Part shown: piece after piece, positions 8,114 through 16,354 of the stretch
How positions within the stretch are numbered: position 1 is the stretch's first letter
Layout: every line of letters begins with the position of its first letter
NCBI GenBank assembly: GCA_947631575.1
Contig: CANRLW010000014.1
Coordinates: forward strand, 1 to 32,956
Length of the DNA: 32,956 nt
Reading direction: 5' to 3'
DNA from: an uncultured Clostridia bacterium
GTDB lineage: Bacteria > Bacillota > Clostridia > Oscillospirales > Ruminococcaceae
The notes under the pieces: generated by a model
The model's input: the letters and a program-made list of their open reading frames with translations, nothing else
The model's database searches: none
What the model was told of the DNA's origin: nothing
Position numbers and translations under genes: made by a program

Positions 8114-8692
8114 ATGGCAGTATGTTTGACAAAAGGACAAAAAGTTGACCTTACAAAGGGAAACCCCGGGCTTAGCAAGATAATGGTAGGTCTGGGCTGG
8201 GATACGAACAAATATGACGGAGGATCGGACTTCGACCTTGACGCGGCGGCGTTTTTGCTCGGCACTAACGGAAAAGTAACAAACGACGGAGATTTCGTTT
8301 TCTACGGGAATTTAAAGCACAGCTCGGGCGCCGTTGAGCATATGGGCGACAACCTCACCGGTGAGGGCGAGGGCGACGATGAGCAGATAATGGTAGACTT
8401 AAAGGCAATTCCCGCAAATATTGAAAGACTGGATTTCACCGTTACCATCTATGACGCGGACGTTCGCAGGCAGAATTTCGGTCAGGTCAGCAACGCCTTT
8501 ATCCGTATAGTTGACGGCGAAACAAACACGGAGCTTATACGCTATGACCTCGGCGAGGACTTTTCAATTGAAACGGCTGTAGTAGTAGGCGAGATCTACC
8601 GTCACAACGGCGAATGGAAATTCAACGCCATAGGCAGCGGTTTCCAGGGCGGTCTTTTCGCACTCTGCAAGAATTTCGGAGTAAATGTTTAA
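8114..8692 (+). CDS. terD: TerD-family calcium-binding stress protein (first copy)
   Basis: 192 residues from the ATG at 8114, which has a perfect AGGAGG at 8099-8104. An in-frame ATG at 8063 lacks such a site. It is a single TerD domain with the conserved [19 protein letters not shown] segment (DFDLD at 39-43), FYGNL, the acidic [13 protein letters not shown] loop (78-90) that binds calcium, and the [10 protein letters not shown] and C-terminal [14 protein letters not shown] signatures. TerD proteins are cytoplasmic and linked to tellurite, phage and general envelope stress. It lies 345 bases after the PP2C gene across a repeat, with a second TerD downstream. Confidence 0.95.
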   Translation: MAVCLTKGQKVDLTKGNPGLSKIMVGLGWDTNKYDGGSDFDLDAAAFLLGTNGKVTNDGDFVFYGNLKHSSGAVEHMGDNLTGEGEGDDEQIMVDLKAIPANIERLDFTVTIYDADVRRQNFGQVSNAFIRIVDGETNTELIRYDLGEDFSIETAVVVGEIYRHNGEWKFNAIGSGFQGGLFALCKNFGVNV

Positions 8693-9130
8693 TATTTGAC
8701 GGGTTGGTTGTGTGAAGTTTAATATTGCAGTCTGTATATAAAACCTAATCAGTGTTGTATGGTTATTCACCAAATGTAGACAATGTGTACACTACCAACA
8801 GGGGTGCTGGAACGGAGTCCCGCGAGGCGGGTCGCAGGGCGCGCCAGCGCCCCGCATTCTCCCCCCCTTCCCCTTTTAGAGGTTAGAGTTTTAGAGGAGA
8901 GGTTGTTTGGTTTTAGTAAGCATTCTAGCCTCTTTCGTTAAACTTCAAACAGCCTTATCTTTCAAAAGCTCCCCAATATTCTTACTTCTTACTTCTAATC
9001 TCTTACTTCTAAAAGGGCAGGGGGATGGAGCGAGTGAACGTAAATTAGAAAAACAACGTTTGAAAAGAATCCCAAATAGGTTTTTATATAAGCTGAATAT
9101 TGATATTCCCCCAAAAGGAGGTATAATTAA
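8693..9130. repeat. Intergenic modular repeats, gap between terD genes
   Basis: No gene. Positions 8728-8758 match the left arm of the long hairpin at 298-345 at about 24 of 31 positions. A degenerate CAACAGGGG block at about 8797 is followed by a GGGCGC hairpin with loop GCCA (8837-8852), C-rich text, TTAGAGGTTAGAG tracts, and an AACAACGTTTGAAAAGAAT block (about 9050) that recurs in the 13.8, 14.0 and 30.3 kb gaps. The ribosome site AAAGGAGG of the next gene ends the gap. Confidence 0.75.
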
Positions 9131-9715
9131 ATGAGCGTTAATCTTACTAAAGGACAAAGAGTAAGCCTTGACAAAAACATGACCATGGCTCTTATAGGTC
9201 TGGGCTGGGACACGAACAAATATGACGGAGGAGCGGATTTTGACCTTGACGCCTGTGCTTTTATGCTCGGAGCAAACGGAAAAGTCCGCAAGGATGAAGA
9301 TTTTATCTTCTACGGAAATCTTCAGAGCGAGGACGGCTCTGTTCGTCATACGGGCGATAATCTGACGGGCGAGGGCGAAGGCGACGATGAAGTTCTTATA
9401 ATCGACTTTACAAAGATCCCCGCGGACATTCAGAAAATTGCCATAACCGTTACTATCTATGACGCGATACCCAGACATCAGAATTTCGGGCAGGTGTCTA
9501 ACGCATATGTGCGCGTTGCGCGTATGGCTGACGAAAATGACACGGTAGGCACAGAAGTTCTGAAATTCGACCTCGCGGAAGAATTTTCGATAGAAACGGG
9601 GCTTGTTGTCTGTGAAATTTACAGAAACGGCGCGGACTGGAAATTCAATGCGGTCGGCGCGGGCTATCAGGGCGGTCTTGAGGCATTGTGCAAAAGTTTC
9701 GGCGTAAACGTTTGA
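9131..9715 (+). CDS. terD: TerD-family calcium-binding stress protein (second copy)
   Basis: 194 residues, start after AAAAGGAGG. It has the full TerD pattern: [19 protein letters not shown] (DFDLD at 36-40), [18 protein letters not shown] (75-87), GQVSNAYVRV and WKFNAVGAGYQGGL. It is a diverged paralogue of the gene at 8114, sharing the motifs but differing at many surface positions. Both keep all acidic calcium ligands. Whether it matches TerD, TerE or TerZ of enterobacteria cannot be decided by eye; they are one family. Confidence 0.95.
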   Translation: MSVNLTKGQRVSLDKNMTMALIGLGWDTNKYDGGADFDLDACAFMLGANGKVRKDEDFIFYGNLQSEDGSVRHTGDNLTGEGEGDDEVLIIDFTKIPADIQKIAITVTIYDAIPRHQNFGQVSNAYVRVARMADENDTVGTEVLKFDLAEEFSIETGLVVCEIYRNGADWKFNAVGAGYQGGLEALCKSFGVNV

Positions 9716-9732
9716 GCGTATGAACGTATAAG

Positions 9733-9764
9733 CGGCTTAGTGGCTTAGTGGCTTATCGGCTTAG
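9733..9764. repeat. Four tandem 8-bp repeats
   Basis: Consensus YGGCTTAK is repeated four times without gaps (CGGCTTAG, TGGCTTAG, TGGCTTAT, CGGCTTAG) in the 118-bp gap after the second terD. It lies about 70 nt before the next start. Confidence 0.75.
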
Positions 9765-9833
9765 CTGCTGGATATCGGCGCGGGGGCTTTTGGGTTTCCG
9801 CGCAGTATTCTTTTAAACAAACAGGAGAGGGAT

Positions 9834-11057
9834 ATGCAGACGGTTCGGGATTTATTCGGCGAGGATACGGGCGGGGAGATAATAATTTCTCCGGGCGAAT
9901 ATGCAGGTCCGATCGTCGTTGACAGAGCGTGTACTATAAAAGGGAATATGTCCGTTATATGGGCGGACAGCGGACCTGTGCTTGTCATAAAGGCGGCGGG
10001 AGTAAAGATTGAAAATCTCAGAGTCGAAGTCACGGGAAACGGCGAATTTACGGCGATAACCTCCGAATATCCCGACACAAAGCTTATAAATGTCGAGGTT
10101 CGCGGAAACGTAAAGGGAATACTTGGCGAGGCGGAAAACTGGGAGCTGCCGAACGTAATTTCCCTCGGAGATTTTGCCGCGGAAGAAGAGAACAAGTTCC
10201 GCGTTAAAATAAACGCTGCGGGAAAAGCAACTCTCGAAAGCAGGGCGAAGGCTCTGACGATAACTCCGGGTTCACTTGAAAAAGGAGAAAACTCCGTTCT
10301 TCTGACGGCGGACGCTCTCAAAGACAACACCATTCTTTACGGCGAAATTATGGTACATTCCGCCGTGTCACGGAGAATTTACGTTATGGGAAAAGCCCGC
10401 GCGGGCGCGCAGAAATACGGCATTCTCGAACCCCCGACAATTGAACATAACAAACCCGCCGAAAGCATATCCACAACACCTCGGACAGACGTTCTGCCTA
10501 TTGAGCAAAACACTGAACATAACATAAACGAAAACATAAGGCAGGCGAAAAAGGGTCAGCGTATTCCGATAAGCGAGCTGGGGTCTGCAAATATAAAGAT
10601 AGTCTTTGAGCATAAGAGCACTGACAAGAGCATAGAAATAGACGGATATGCCTTTTTGCTAAGGGAAAACGGAAAGGTCATGAAAGACGAAGACCTTGTA
10701 TTTTTCGGAAATCCCGAAAGCCCCGACAAGTCGGTTAAAACGGGCAGCGAAGAGCCTTTTATTGAAACAGACCTTGAAAAAACAGAGCCTTCTATAGCTA
10801 AGATAGCCGTTTGTTTTTCGGTATACGGCGATACGCAGAAAAACATTTCCTCGGTAAAAGAACCTGCCGTGCGCATTTTCGGCGGCGGGAAAGAGATGTA
10901 CAGGTTTGAGCTTGGCGGTCTGTCCGAAGAAAAAACGTTTGTGGCTGTCGAGCTTTACAGATATAAAGGCGAATGGAAACTTAACTTTGTCGGCGCGGGA
11001 TATAAGAGCGGACTAAAAAAGCTGTGCGAGAGTTACGGCGTAGAAGTAGAAGAATAA
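9834..11057 (+). CDS. Beta-helix / degenerate TerD fusion protein
   Basis: 407 residues, start after AGGAGAGG. Residues about 1-100 have the short repeating beta strands of a right-handed beta-helix (GEIIISPGEYAGPIVVD, then VLVIKAAGVKIENLRVEV and TKLINVEVRG), as in pectate-lyase-like or NosD-like carbohydrate-binding folds. Residues about 110-190 are a beta-rich, Ig-like stretch. A polar linker at about 195-238 precedes a TerD-like domain (240-407) ending WKLNFVGAGYKSGLKKLCESYGV. That domain has lost the calcium site: DFDLDA has become EIDGYA and the acidic GEGEGDDE loop is absent. No signal peptide is seen, so it is probably cytoplasmic like its neighbours. The function is unknown; it may be a calcium-independent partner of the two TerD proteins. 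Confidence 0.8.
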   Translation: MQTVRDLFGEDTGGEIIISPGEYAGPIVVDRACTIKGNMSVIWADSGPVLVIKAAGVKIENLRVEVTGNGEFTAITSEYPDTKLINVEVRGNVKGILGEAENWELPNVISLGDFAAEEENKFRVKINAAGKATLESRAKALTITPGSLEKGENSVLLTADALKDNTILYGEIMVHSAVSRRIYVMGKARAGAQKYGILEPPTIEHNKPAESISTTPRTDVLPIEQNTEHNINENIRQAKKGQRIPISELGSANIKIVFEHKSTDKSIEIDGYAFLLRENGKVMKDEDLVFFGNPESPDKSVKTGSEEPFIETDLEKTEPSIAKIAVCFSVYGDTQKNISSVKEPAVRIFGGGKEMYRFELGGLSEEKTFVAVELYRYKGEWKLNFVGAGYKSGLKKLCESYGVEVEE

Positions 11058-11105
11058 GACTATATATAACTACATATAAAAGTATAATAATATAGGAGCG
11101 GTATA

Positions 11106-12068
11106 ATGACAGAAATTTCTCGCGCCCGACTTCAGTATATGGTGGGCGGTCTTTTGTATACGCCCGCGGTTACCGAGGGCGTGGCTGAAAAAATAGAAAA
11201 CGGAGCGTTTCGGTGTCTTACGTCAATTGCGTTCTGCCTTGAAGATTCGATAAAGGACGAGGCGCTTGAAAAAGCGGAACAGGAGCTTTTAAAAACGCTC
11301 GGGGAAATGAAACGGTTATCAGATCCCCCGCTTGTTTTTATCCGTATAAGAACGCCCGAACATCTTTTGCACATACATGAGCTTTTCAAAGAGTATTACG
11401 ACATAATAACGGGATATGTCCTGCCGAAATTCGACTTGTCGAACTGCAACGAATACAGCGGGATAATAACGAAAATAAACCTGTACCGTCAAAAGCCCGT
11501 TTACATAATGCCCATAATTGAAAGCAGACCTGCGGCGGACATAAACAGCAGAGCGGAAACGCTCGGCAAAATAAAGGACTGTCTTGACGGCATAAAGGAC
11601 TATGTGCTTAATGTAAGGGTCGGCGGGAATGATTTGAGCAACCTCTACGGACTAAGGCGCAGCGCGGATCATACGCTTTATGACATGGGAGCGGTAAGGG
11701 ATATCCTCATAGACATAATAAACGTTTTTGTGCCCGACTATGTGGTATCCGGCGCAGTCTGGGAATATTTCGGAGAGAACGAAAACGAGCCATGGGCGGT
11801 GGGGCTGAAAAAAGAATTAGCCCTCGACAGGCTTAACGGTTTTGTTGGAAAGACCGCTATCCACCCCTCACAGCTCCCGCTTATATACGAAAGCATGAAA
11901 GTAAACAAATCGGACTATGAGGACGCGCTGAAAATTCTCGGCTGGAGCTCGGATACGCTCGGCGTAGAAAAAAGCGCGGACGGAACAAGAATGAACGAGG
12001 AAAAATGCCACGGGAAATGGGCGCTGAAAACAGCGGCGCTCGGGGAAATTTACGGCTTAAAAGAATAA
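11106..12068 (+). CDS. CitE-like HpcH/HpaI aldolase, Ter-associated type
   Basis: 320 residues, start after TAGGAGCGG. The sequence has the landmarks of the HpcH/HpaI-citrate lyase beta TIM barrel: AFCLEDSI (Glu46-Asp47), VFIRIRTPEH (Arg80), YVLPKFD, MPIIES (Glu139), VRVGGNDLSNLYGLRR (about 171-185) and GKTAIHPSQL. Family members bind Mg and cleave or form C-C bonds on acyl-CoA or keto-acid substrates. This subtype is known from Ter clusters, where it sits with ATP-grasp and phosphoribosyltransferase genes in a proposed small-molecule pathway; none of those are in this window. The GH3 gene begins 10 bases downstream. Confidence 0.85.
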   Translation: MTEISRARLQYMVGGLLYTPAVTEGVAEKIENGAFRCLTSIAFCLEDSIKDEALEKAEQELLKTLGEMKRLSDPPLVFIRIRTPEHLLHIHELFKEYYDIITGYVLPKFDLSNCNEYSGIITKINLYRQKPVYIMPIIESRPAADINSRAETLGKIKDCLDGIKDYVLNVRVGGNDLSNLYGLRRSADHTLYDMGAVRDILIDIINVFVPDYVVSGAVWEYFGENENEPWAVGLKKELALDRLNGFVGKTAIHPSQLPLIYESMKVNKSDYEDALKILGWSSDTLGVEKSADGTRMNEEKCHGKWALKTAALGEIYGLKE

Positions 12069-12078
12069 GGGTGATATT

Positions 12079-13524
12079 ATGAAAAAGATAATGGCGGCGC
12101 TTGTTTTATCTTTGGGCGTTCTGCTTTCGGGCTGTAAAAGCGAGCCGACAATTACCGATAATTATTCGTCGGTATCGTCTTTTACGCAGAGCAGTTCGGA
12201 CAGCTTTAGTTCGTCATATGCCATAAACTCGACAACAGAAAGCACTTCTGAAAGTTCAAGCTCGTCTGTCCGGAGCAGTTCTTTTTCATCATCTTCAAGT
12301 TCATCTTCTAGCTCTTCATCAAGCTCATCTTCAAGTTCAATTTCAAGTTCAAAGTCATCATCTAGCTCATCTTCACATTCATCATCAAGCTCAATTTCAA
12401 GTTCATCTTCAAGTTCATCATCAACAAAAAGCACTCAAACTTCAAGCCAAGCTCCCAAACCGCAAGACCCCGAAACGTATGACGAAAAAGCAGAACGCCT
12501 GCTTTCGGAAATGTCGCTCAGAGAAAAGGTCGGACAGCTTTTCATTGTGCGCCCCGAGGCGCTAGTATCTCCCACAAAAAACCTTTCGGTGGGCTATAAG
12601 AGCGTTACGGCATTGTCCGAGGCAATGAAGAGCAATTTCAAAAAATATCCCGTGGGCGGTGTGGCGCTGTTTGCGGCGAATATTGTTTCTCCAAACCAGA
12701 TAACTTCGTTTAATAAAGCTCTTCTGAATATGTGCGATATACCGCTGTTTATTGCCGTTGACGAAGAAGGCGGCAGAGTAGCGAGGCTCGCAAACAACGA
12801 TAATTTCGGATTGAAAAAATACGAGAGCGCGCAGGCGGTCGGAAAAAGCGGCAACAGCGCGGACGCTCTTGAAATGGGAAACACGATAGGCGGCTATCTG
12901 AAAAAATACGGTTTTAACATGGACTTTGCGCCCGACGCTGACGTTTTTACAAATCCGGAAAATACCGTTATAGGCGACAGGGCGTTTTCAACCGATGCGG
13001 AAATTGCCGCGAAAATGGCGAAGGCAATGGCGCAGGGGCTGAAAAATAACGGCATTATCCCCGTCTACAAGCATTTCCCCGGTCACGGTGACACAAGCGA
13101 GGACAGTCACACGGGCGCGGCTTTTGCAAACAAAACAAAAGAGGAAATGGAAAAATGCGAGTGGCTGCCGTTTATGGGCGCGGGGGAGCTTGACGGCGTT
13201 ATGATAGGGCATATTTCAACGCCTAAAGTAACGGGCGACAACACTCCCGCGACGCTTTCGGAGAAGATGGTTACGGAAATTCTGCGCGGAGAGCTTGGGT
13301 TTAAAGGTCTTGTTATAACGGACGCGCTCGGCATGGGGGCGATAAAGGGAGAAAAGGACTATGCCGTAAGAGCGATACTCGCGGGGTGTGATATACTGCT
13401 TATGCCCGATAATTTATCCGAGGCATTTGAGAGCGTAGTAAACGCCGTAAACAGCGGCGTAATTTCCGAGGAGCGCCTAGATGAAAGCGTTTTGAGAATT
13501 CTAAAATTCAAGGTGCGCTACTAG
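12079..13524 (+). CDS. nagZ: GH3 beta-N-acetylhexosaminidase-type lipoprotein
   Basis: 481 residues. An N-terminal lipoprotein signal (MKKIMAALVLSLGVLLSGC, lipid Cys19) is followed by a Ser-rich linker (about 30-123) with runs of up to ~18 Ser. A GH3 catalytic domain follows (about 133-481). Visible motifs are VGQLFIV, VDEEGGRVARL, KHFPGHGDTSEDSH (331-344; the His344 of the Asp-His dyad is diagnostic of the NagZ type) and ITDALGM with nucleophile Asp415. NagZ enzymes release GlcNAc from muropeptides, and some GH3 relatives act as phosphorylases. The lipid anchor and stalk place it outside the membrane, near peptidoglycan. It follows the aldolase by 10 bases, so it may be co-transcribed with the Ter genes. 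Confidence 0.88.
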   Translation: MKKIMAALVLSLGVLLSGCKSEPTITDNYSSVSSFTQSSSDSFSSSYAINSTTESTSESSSSSVRSSSFSSSSSSSSSSSSSSSSSSISSSKSSSSSSSHSSSSSISSSSSSSSSTKSTQTSSQAPKPQDPETYDEKAERLLSEMSLREKVGQLFIVRPEALVSPTKNLSVGYKSVTALSEAMKSNFKKYPVGGVALFAANIVSPNQITSFNKALLNMCDIPLFIAVDEEGGRVARLANNDNFGLKKYESAQAVGKSGNSADALEMGNTIGGYLKKYGFNMDFAPDADVFTNPENTVIGDRAFSTDAEIAAKMAKAMAQGLKNNGIIPVYKHFPGHGDTSEDSHTGAAFANKTKEEMEKCEWLPFMGAGELDGVMIGHISTPKVTGDNTPATLSEKMVTEILRGELGFKGLVITDALGMGAIKGEKDYAVRAILAGCDILLMPDNLSEAFESVVNAVNSGVISEERLDESVLRILKFKVRY

Positions 13525-13626
13525 AGGTAAGAGTGTTAGCGCGTTATCCGCCGTAAGGCGGATAACGCTGTAAGAGGTAAGAAAGTTAAAGGTGGTTTGG
13601 AAGATAAAGTTTTTTGATTTTCAGAG

Positions 13627-13661
13627 AAAGAGGCTAGAGTTTAAGCTCCAGCCTCTTTTTT
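13627..13661 (+). terminator. Intrinsic terminator downstream of the GH3 gene
   Basis: AAAGAGGCT-A-GAG (13627-13639) pairs with CTC-C-AGCCTCTTT (13646-13658) around loop TTTAAG, with one mismatch. The stem runs straight into a T6 tract. It is the first good terminator after the Ter-GH3 gene string. Confidence 0.8.
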
Positions 13662-14094
13662 GCGTTTATTCAGCGGACTGCCTTTCGGTTATTACTGCAT
13701 ACTGTACCCTGTCTGCTGTCAACTGTCAACAGGGGTCGCGGGGACGAAGTCCCCGCGACTTTCCCCCTTCCCCTTCGGGGAAGGGGGCAGGGGGTTAGGG
13801 CGAGATAACGTTATTTAGAGAGATAATGTTTGAAAAGAACCAAAAATAGGCTTTTGTGCGTTATATTCATCATATAACATTTTGGCTTAAACTCTAGCCC
13901 CTAGCCTCTTCTTTCAATAATTAAAAAACCTTATCTTTCAAAACCTCCTCAAAATTCTTACCTCTTACCTCTTGCATCTAACCTCTAGCAGGTTAGGGCG
14001 AGTAAACATTATAGAGAGAAAACAACGTTTGAAAAAACAACCTTTCCGCTATTACTGCATACTGTACCCTGTCTGCTGTCAACTGTCAACAGGG

Positions 14095-14128
14095 GTCGGC
14101 GTTTTGACAGTGCAAACGCCGACCTTTT
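14095..14128 (+). terminator. Hairpin with T-run in repeat slot
   Basis: GTCGGCGTTT (14095-14104) pairs perfectly with AAACGCCGAC (14114-14123) and is followed by CTTTTT. It occupies the slot where other copies of this repeat carry a GTCGCGGGGAC or GTGGGGCGC hairpin. Confidence 0.6.
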
Positions 14129-14151
14129 TAATGCTGTTAAAGCAGAGCCTT

Positions 14152-14619
14152 TTAGTTTGTGGTAGAGGAAGAACCCTTCATAAGAAAAACAACTGTAAGG
14201 ATATTTCCCAAAAGCGCAAGTATAACGCCTGCCCACATGAAATAAAAACCAACGCTGTGATTATATAACTCCTCAAGACCGCTCATATTGATGTTTATGA
14301 AAATATTCATCACTATGAGGAATATCGAACCCGTGATCGCCGCCTTCATCTTTCCGCGTAATGTACTAATAACTGCCTCTACAAGGAATATCCCGAATAT
14401 AATAAGGTTTCGGATAAGCCCTCCTACGTTGCTCTCAGCGAGAGTACTGAGATCTGTAGCCATTTTTATCACGGTGAAAAAATTAAGATTGCTATAACCC
14501 AACAACTCAAGCTCCACGCGATATTCGGCATTTGCCGTATAAAACGGCAGGAAAACGCCGATAAGCGCCAGAAGATAGCCGCCAAGCGCCACAAAAACCG
14601 GTATAGGAATTCTTTTCAT
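14152..14619 (-). CDS. Small membrane protein, four predicted helices
   Basis: 155 residues, family not recognised. The hydrophobic segments are about 7-26 (PVFVALGGYLLALIGVFLPF), 68-86 (LIRNLIIFGIFLVEAVIS), 93-110 (AITGSIFLIVMNIFININ) and 124-147 (GFYFMWAGVILALLGNILTVV). The ribosome site GGAGG lies just before the ATG on the minus strand, and a consensus promoter is at 14686-14714. The C-terminus is a short polar tail (MKGSSSTTN). Gene arrangement gives no role. Confidence 0.75.
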   Translation of the reverse strand: MKRIPIPVFVALGGYLLALIGVFLPFYTANAEYRVELELLGYSNLNFFTVIKMATDLSTLAESNVGGLIRNLIIFGIFLVEAVISTLRGKMKAAITGSIFLIVMNIFININMSGLEELYNHSVGFYFMWAGVILALLGNILTVVFLMKGSSSTTN

Positions 14620-14685
14620 AAATTACCTCCAATTGAAATTTAGCTGATACGAACACTGATCGTGAAAATTTCACATATCGTTCAC

Positions 14686-14714
14686 ATTATACAACATTCT
14701 GACAATAATGTCAA
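14686..14714 (-). promoter_or_regulatory. SigA promoter for the small membrane protein
   Basis: On the minus strand TTGACA (14714-14709) and TATAAT (14691-14686) are spaced 17 nt, both perfect consensus hexamers. Transcription would enter the gene at 14619 with a leader of about 60 nt. Confidence 0.88.
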
Positions 14715-14743
14715 GACCTGAAAGAGCTTGAATGTAAAAAAGT

Positions 14744-15304
14744 TTATAGACTGTTTTCTATTTCTAATTTATATTTTTCCCAGTCATTTACATAATCGTC
14801 AATAAATGGCGTTATATCGCCGTCTTTGCTTGTAGTTTCATCATATACGCCGACAACGTAAAATCCCGCGTCTTTGGCGGTCTTTGCGGAAGTTATGGTG
14901 TCCTCAAATACCGCGCACTCCGATATATCCGCGCCCAGACGCTCCGCGCACTGTAAGAAAATATCGGGTCTTTCCTTAAACGACCCCGCCTCAAAGCAGT
15001 CTATCATAAACTCCATATAGTCCATAAGCGGCGTTTTTGAAACGAAAGGCTCGCTTACGTCCTTTCTTGTCGCGGTCGCTATACACATCTTTACGCCTTG
15101 GCGCTTTGCGTTTTCAAGAAATTCAAGAACGCCTTCCTTTAAAGTAACTTCATTCCGATAATGCTCGCGCATATTGTCAAAAATAACTTCCCATTCTTCG
15201 GCGGTAGTGCGCGCGCTTACACTTGCGCTTGCACATTCCCTGCGCCAGAAACCCATACTGTTGCAGAGCGTTCCGTCCATATCGAATATGTAAAACTTTT
15301 TCAT
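14744..15304 (-). CDS. HAD-superfamily hydrolase (PGMB/Gph-like)
   Basis: 186 residues from the ATG at 15304, which follows CGGAG. A longer in-frame ATG at 15346 would overlap the -10 hexamer and is unlikely. HAD motif I is FDMDGTLCNS (Asp8, Asp10), motif II is in IATATRKD, the Lys is in SFKERPDIF, and motif IV is VFEDTITSAKTAKDAGF. A helical cap lies between motifs I and II, as in beta-phosphoglucomutase or phosphoglycolate phosphatase relatives. The substrate is probably a small phosphorylated sugar or acid but is not readable. The gene is transcribed alone. Confidence 0.88.
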   Translation of the reverse strand: MKKFYIFDMDGTLCNSMGFWRRECASASVSARTTAEEWEVIFDNMREHYRNEVTLKEGVLEFLENAKRQGVKMCIATATRKDVSEPFVSKTPLMDYMEFMIDCFEAGSFKERPDIFLQCAERLGADISECAVFEDTITSAKTAKDAGFYVVGVYDETTSKDGDITPFIDDYVNDWEKYKLEIENSL

Positions 15305-15337
15305 AAATTTCTCCGTTCTTGTTTGCTTTCTACGATT

Positions 15338-15366
15338 ATTATACAATATTTTTCGTCATTTGTAAA
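15338..15366 (-). promoter_or_regulatory. SigA promoter for the HAD hydrolase
   Basis: On the minus strand TTTACA (15366-15361) and TATAAT (15343-15338) are 17 nt apart, with the start codon at 15304. Confidence 0.8.
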
Positions 15367-15389
15367 GTGCCGAATTTTTTTGTAAAAAA

Positions 15390-15419
15390 TTCACACTTTT
15401 TTCTGTAATATGTTATAAT
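15390..15419 (+). promoter_or_regulatory. Promoter for the ABC transporter pair
   Basis: TTCACA (15390-15395) is followed after 18 nt by TATAAT (15414-15419), about 47 nt before the ABC start. It is divergent from the HAD promoter. Confidence 0.65.
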
Positions 15420-15465
15420 AAATAATATGTAACAAAAAGCAATCTAAGCCTGAAAGGACAAAATA

Positions 15466-16353
15466 ATGGTCAGAATAAGAAATCTGAAAAAATCATACGG
15501 CAAATTCCCCGTACTTCGCGGACTGAATATGGACATCAACGACGGCGACGTTTACGGCTTTCTCGGAAGAAACGGCTGCGGAAAGTCTACGACAATGAAC
15601 ATAATCGCCGACGTTATCCCGAAAGACGATGGGGACATTGAGCTTGGCGGCGGAAAGCCCGTAACCATAGGCTATCTTCCCGAAAGCCCCATGATCTTCG
15701 GCTATATGACCGCGAGAGAATACCTCGGATATATTGCCGCCTGCGCAGAGTATGAAGGCGATATCGAAAAGAGGGTTTCGGAAGTTCTCGATATTGTCGG
15801 TCTCCTGAATGCCGCCGACAGACGCGCAAAGGGATTTTCACGCGGAATGACCCAAAGACTCGGAATGGGCGCGGCTATTATCAAAAAGCCGGATCTGCTC
15901 ATTTTCGACGAGCCGACCTCCGCGCTTGACCCGCAGGGCAGGCTTGAAGTCATTGAGATAATAAACCGCCTTAAAAGCCTCGGCAGCACAATAGTTCTTT
16001 CAACGCATATCCTCTCGGACGTTGAGAGAGTGGCAAACCGCATAGGCATAATGAACGGGGGCGTTCTCGCGGAAGAGGGTTCTCTGCGCGAGATATTGAA
16101 AAAGCACGGCGGCGACGTTATAAACCTCCGCGTCAGAAACCTTACGCAGGAAGGCAAGATAGCGCTTTTAAAGGTTGATTTCGCAAGAGCGGAATATGAC
16201 AACAACATTGATCTTTTCCGCTTTGGAACGGAAAACGCGGAAGACTCCGCGCGCAGGCTTATAAAAATACTTTCCGACAACGACATGACCGTTGAGAGTT
16301 TCAATATCGGAACGGCTACTCTCGAAGAAGTTTTCAAAAAGGTGGTGGGCTAA
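15466..16353 (+). CDS. ABC transporter ATP-binding protein
   Basis: 295 residues with one nucleotide-binding domain. Walker A is GRNGCGKST (34-42), the signature is FSRGMTQ (124-130), Walker B is LLIFDEP with Glu149, and the H-loop is His181. At the Q-loop (YLPESP) the usual Gln appears as Glu, as in some ABC-2 type exporters. The C-terminal ~80 residues are the extension common in drug, antibiotic or Na export ATPases. Its membrane partner starts two bases after the stop. The exported substrate is unknown. Confidence 0.92.
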   Translation: MVRIRNLKKSYGKFPVLRGLNMDINDGDVYGFLGRNGCGKSTTMNIIADVIPKDDGDIELGGGKPVTIGYLPESPMIFGYMTAREYLGYIAACAEYEGDIEKRVSEVLDIVGLLNAADRRAKGFSRGMTQRLGMGAAIIKKPDLLIFDEPTSALDPQGRLEVIEIINRLKSLGSTIVLSTHILSDVERVANRIGIMNGGVLAEEGSLREILKKHGGDVINLRVRNLTQEGKIALLKVDFARAEYDNNIDLFRFGTENAEDSARRLIKILSDNDMTVESFNIGTATLEEVFKKVVG

Positions 16354-16354
16354 G

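Larger units (their letters stand above)
13525..14151. repeat. Intergenic modular hairpin repeats, gap between convergent genes
   Basis: This 627-bp non-coding gap lies between nagZ (+) and a leftward membrane gene. It holds, in order: GAGGTAAGAG tracts; a perfect 12-bp hairpin GCGTTATCCGCC / GGCGGATAACGC with loop GTAA (13541-13568); a terminator; the TACTGCATACTGTACCCTGT block (13692-13730); a GTCGCGGGGAC hairpin with loop GAA (13735-13759); a CCCCCTTCCCC hairpin with loop TTC (13763-13787); a CGTTATTTAGAGAGAT block; and a second copy of the TACTGCATACTG block (14052-14090), identical for about 44 nt. The second block is followed by a different hairpin (14095-14123). Confidence 0.85.

Noticed and set aside
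12162-12434. Acidic 90-residue ORF on the minus strand of the Ser linker
   Set aside because: It is the complement of the Ser-rich repeat; Ser codons read back as Asp and Glu. It is a shadow of nagZ.
13592-13798. 68-residue ORF after nagZ
   Set aside because: It crosses the terminator and repeat hairpins with no ribosome site.
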